The notes under the pieces: model-generated
What the model saw: the letters and a program-made list of their open reading frames with translations, nothing else
Database searches by the model: none
Told to the model about the DNA's origin: nothing
Shown: positions 47,945 through 50,523 of the stretch, in pieces
How the letters are laid out: every line of letters starts with the position of its first letter
Numbering within the stretch: the stretch's first letter is position 1
Program-made: the position numbers and the translations under genes
From: an uncultured Olsenella sp.
GTDB lineage: Bacteria; Actinomycetota; Coriobacteriia; Coriobacteriales; Atopobiaceae
Assembly (NCBI GenBank): GCA_900314495.1
Contig: OMVJ01000017.1
Coordinates: forward strand, 1-50,523
Direction: 5' to 3'
DNA length: 50,523 bases

Positions 47945-48550
47945 TGCCAGCGCTTCGGCGACGGCCGTGCGCAGGGCGGGCAGGGTCTCCTCCTCAAACC
48001 AGGGGTTCTTCTTCATCCACAGCTGGTTGCGGGGCGACGGGTGCACCAGCGGGAAGTACTCCGGCTGCCACCGCTGCCAGTCGCGCACGACGCCCGTGAG
48101 CGGTACGGACTGCTTGAGCCCCAGGTAGCGGTGGACGGCGTAGGTACCCACCAGCACCGTCAGTCGCACCTGGGGCATCATGCCCAAGAGCACCGGGTGC
48201 CACTTCTCCGCGAAGCCCTTGCGGGGCGGCAGGTCGCCACCCTTGCCCTTGCCAGGGAAGTAGAAGTCCATGGGGACGATGGCCACCTGGTGCGGGTCAT
48301 AGAAGGTGGCTCGGTCCACGCCCATCCAATCTCGCAGCCGGTCACCGGATTTGTCGTTCCAGGGAATGCGCGTATCCTGCGCAATGCGGCCCGGCGCCTG
48401 GCCAATCACCATCACGCGCGCGTCCGCGGCCACGGAGTACAGCGGGTCGATACCCGCCGCCGTATACTCCGCGTTCTGCGGGTCGGACTTTATGGCCCGG
48501 AAGACGTCGTCGAAGGTTTGAAGCTCGGTGCTGCGTGTCTCTTCTGTCAT
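47942..48550 (-). CDS. Uracil-DNA glycosylase family protein
   Basis: The 202-aa product has the family 4/5-like motifs: VIGQAPGRIAQDTRIPWNDKSGDRLRDW (motif 1, uracil-binding loop) and VHPSPRNQ (motif 2, DNA intercalation loop). No Fe-S cysteines are present, so it differs from family 4 proper. It should remove uracil from DNA. GGGAGCGAG precedes the ATG at 48550. Its stop codon lies in a repeat. Confidence 0.86.
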   Translation of the reverse strand: MTEETRSTELQTFDDVFRAIKSDPQNAEYTAAGIDPLYSVAADARVMVIGQAPGRIAQDTRIPWNDKSGDRLRDWMGVDRATFYDPHQVAIVPMDFYFPGKGKGGDLPPRKGFAEKWHPVLLGMMPQVRLTVLVGTYAVHRYLGLKQSVPLTGVVRDWQRWQPEYFPLVHPSPRNQLWMKKNPWFEEETLPALRTAVAEALA

Positions 48551-48858
48551 GATTCTCGCTCCCAAGAAGATGCGCCTGTAGCAAAGCGCTCGGTTTTCTC
48601 GCTACACCCTAGCGCATTGCGATAGCCATAATCAATCCGCCGTTTGGATCATTACGTTCGTTCAATAATTGATTACGTGCATCTGCTAGCTAGAGATGCC
48701 ATTTTCCGCCCTCTAGCTCGCATTTCAACGTAATCAATTCTTTGCCGAACGTAACGATTGCGGCACATCGACGTAACGGTCACTTCAACGTAACGATTGC
48801 GGCACATCGGCGGATTGATCGCAAGACACCAACGCGCTGCCCGCGGCCGTCCATTCCG
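48551..48858. other. Non-coding region with nested repeats
   Basis: I see no gene. ATCAATCCGCCG (48631-48642) is repeated inverted at 48808-48819; inside, AATTGATTACGT (48667-48678) is repeated inverted at 48728-48739, and a 23-base direct repeat AACGTAACGATTGCGGCACA(TCG) occurs at 48748 and 48787. ACGTAA occurs six times in both orientations. It may be an element of about 190 bp or a cluster of protein-binding sites. Confidence 0.6.
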
Positions 48859-49662
48859 CTACACAACTTCCGTCAGCACCTTCACAAAGAAGAGCGCGAC
48901 CACTGCAAGGATCATCGGCCGCGCCACCTTGGCGCCCTTGCGACTGAAGCTCCTTGCGCCCAGATAGCTGCCCAGCACAAGAAAGACGCCAGACAGCAGC
49001 CCCAACGGCACGTCGACGGACCCGTTTGCGAGCATCACCACCAGGCCCGCAAAGTTGGATGCGAGCGTCACGACCTTGCAGATGCCGTTGGACTCCTCGA
49101 GCGTCAGGTGCGCGAGCCCCGTGAGCAGCAAGAGCATGAACGTGCCCGACCCCGGCCCATAGAAGCCGTCGTAGAAGCCCATCAGTCCCGCAACGAATGC
49201 GATCAGCGCCATGGTCTTGCGAGGCGATGTTCGCATTCTGTCTGCTCCAGCCGCGGAGGGCTCTTCAGATGGGCCTACGGGTGCCGCGTCCGTCTTCCCA
49301 AACCCATGAAGGAGCACGTAGACAGCGGTCAGCGGCAGAACCACCAGCAGTGCGACCGTCAGAATCTTGGCATCGACCAGCAGGACCGCACGTGCCCCGA
49401 TGGCCGAGGAAGCCAACGACACCACCACGCACACGACGGCCTCACGCCAGGGCACGAAGCCGCTCTTGGCGTACTTCCACGTGACAACCGAGACCCCGAG
49501 CATGGAGCTCAGTTTGCCCGTGCCAAGGGCGATGTGCACCGGCGCGCCAGCGATGAGGTAGGCCGGCAACGAGATGAGCCCGCCCCCGCCCGCGACGGCG
49601 TCGACGAAGCCGGCGGCGGCACAAAGGCCGCAGACGATGACAAGAGTCGGCAGGTCGGGCAT
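48859..49662 (-). CDS. TSUP-family transporter (TauE/SafE type)
   Basis: The 267-aa protein has about eight hydrophobic segments and the repeated family motif GFVDAVAGGGGLISLPAYL near the N-terminus, matched by MGFYDGFYGPGSGTFMLLL in the second half. Family members export sulfite, sulfolactate or related sulfur or organic anions. Direction and substrate are unknown here. GAAGGGAAG precedes the ATG at 49662. Confidence 0.88.
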   Translation of the reverse strand: MPDLPTLVIVCGLCAAAGFVDAVAGGGGLISLPAYLIAGAPVHIALGTGKLSSMLGVSVVTWKYAKSGFVPWREAVVCVVVSLASSAIGARAVLLVDAKILTVALLVVLPLTAVYVLLHGFGKTDAAPVGPSEEPSAAGADRMRTSPRKTMALIAFVAGLMGFYDGFYGPGSGTFMLLLLTGLAHLTLEESNGICKVVTLASNFAGLVVMLANGSVDVPLGLLSGVFLVLGSYLGARSFSRKGAKVARPMILAVVALFFVKVLTEVV

Positions 49663-49880
49663 GCTTGCTTCCCTTCACGTGGCAACAAATGTTTGGAGCG
49701 ACCCATCAGGACCGCCCCTTCTGGGCCACATTGCTCATCCAGCTAATCGTACTCGCCCCACTCGCAGGCAACGCTTTCCGCCCGAATGTGGTGCACGACC
49801 ATCTGCCCACTATGCCTTGTTAGAATGCAGTGACGCACCAGGCATTCAAACATGGCTGAAGTGACTACGAAAGGAACATC

Positions 49881-50523
49881 ATGGCCGTTGGCAGTTCACC
49901 GAATACGTTGGGATTCTTCTCGACTGATCCGGAGCCAATTGCAAACGACAATGCGCTCCAGAGCCAGGTTGTCACCCTAGCTGAATGGCTACGTTGGGCA
50001 GATGCCGTGGTGGTCGGCGTGGGATCAGGCCTCTCCAGTGCGGGCGGCTGCAACCATTACCACACTGGCGACGCCTTCTTGCGCGGGTTCTCTGGGTTTG
50101 AGAAACGTCACGGCTTCTCGACCCTCATGGACGGCTACTACCATATGTATTCAAGCAACGAGGAGGAGTGGGGGTATCTTGCCAGCTACCTGGCCTTCAT
50201 GATTGACGAGCCAGCATACGGACCTTATGTAGATCTGGCGGCGGTACTCCACGACAAGCCGCACTTTGTGCTCACAACGAACATTGACACGCAGGTCACG
50301 AAGGCCTTTCCCGAGAATGCTGTGTGGACGTTTCAGGGCGATGCGCGATTCCTGCAGTGTTGCCAGCCTTGCGGAGACGAGCTTCTCAACGCTGAGCCAG
50401 TAGTGCACCAAATATGCGCGTCCTTGGATGAGGAGCTTCGCTGCCCCACCGAGCTGCTTCCACGCTGCCCCCATTGTCATCGCATCATGCGGCCTTGGGT
50501 CCGCGATGAGACGTTCTTGGAGG
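49881..50523 (+). CDS. Sirtuin-like protein, cut by the window edge
   Basis: The visible 214 residues start MAVGSSPNTLGFF and include a sirtuin NAD-binding motif VVVGVGSGLSSAGG, TTNIDTQ and FQGDARFLQC, then Cys pairs (CCQPC, CPHCHR) for zinc. As in the gene at 37881, the catalytic HG is replaced by QG, so it also looks SirTM-like. AAGGAAC precedes the ATG at 49881. The 3' part and any partner genes lie outside the window. Confidence 0.78.
   Translation, partial: MAVGSSPNTLGFFSTDPEPIANDNALQSQVVTLAEWLRWADAVVVGVGSGLSSAGGCNHYHTGDAFLRGFSGFEKRHGFSTLMDGYYHMYSSNEEEWGYLASYLAFMIDEPAYGPYVDLAAVLHDKPHFVLTTNIDTQVTKAFPENAVWTFQGDARFLQCCQPCGDELLNAEPVVHQICASLDEELRCPTELLPRCPHCHRIMRPWVRDETFLE

Noticed and set aside
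1-50523. tRNA, rRNA or integrase/attachment-site signatures
   Set aside because: I looked for tRNA T-loop motifs, rRNA stretches and integrase genes and found no convincing example.

Overview
This 50.5-kb window is GC-rich (mostly G/C third positions, strong purine Shine-Dalgarno sites). It looks like a chromosomal segment of a high-GC Gram-positive anaerobe. The gene families and urease type suggest a coriobacterium of the Olsenella/Atopobium kind, but that is inference; no rRNA or tRNA gene is present to confirm it. About 56 genes are recognisable, including one frameshifted gene and one cut by the right edge.

Layout. 0-9.5 kb: membrane-linked XRE regulator, Fe-S protein, ABC-F ATPase, esterase, then a TetR regulator with a heterodimeric ABC exporter. 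9.5-14.7 kb: RelB-like/PIN toxin-antitoxin, a TetM-like GTPase, a PhlG-like hydrolase, and a TetR/metallo-beta-lactamase divergent pair. 14.7-18.2 kb: nucleotidyltransferase, a REP-associated tyrosine transposase (RAYT) and an AAA/PD-(D/E)XK protein. 18.3-20.6 kb: a LysR regulator and two paralogous, unrecognised small proteins (49 and 46 aa) with matching promoters and terminators. 20.6-27.5 kb: HAD phosphatase, alkyltransferase-like proteins, ATC hydrolase, acetolactate synthase, Nudix. 27.6-37 kb: a nickel ECF transporter (cbiM-cbiQ-cbiO, + strand) converges on a full urease operon (ureI-A-B-C-E-F-G-D, - strand); nickel uptake, urea channel, enzyme and maturation factors would work together. 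37-42.5 kb: MNT/HEPN module, SirTM-like sirtuin, tandem GNAT, and a metNIQ transporter. 42.8-50.5 kb: frameshifted hydrolase with its TetR, second ATC hydrolase, membrane protein, methyltransferase, uracil-DNA glycosylase, TSUP exporter and a second sirtuin-like gene.

The most striking feature is a dispersed palindromic repeat. I count 22 units at 14 intergenic sites. Each has arms close to TGACAAAAGGG around a GACGTTT centre, often as head-to-head pairs. The RAYT gene lies between two of these sites, as in the REP/RAYT systems of proteobacteria. The repeats sit at gene 3' ends, sometimes supplying the stop codon, and are absent from about 21.6 to 38.8 kb. Other new-looking signals are the small-protein pair, a shared GTTAG-N6-CTAAC box before two ATC hydrolases and a methyltransferase, and several unrelated long inverted repeats.
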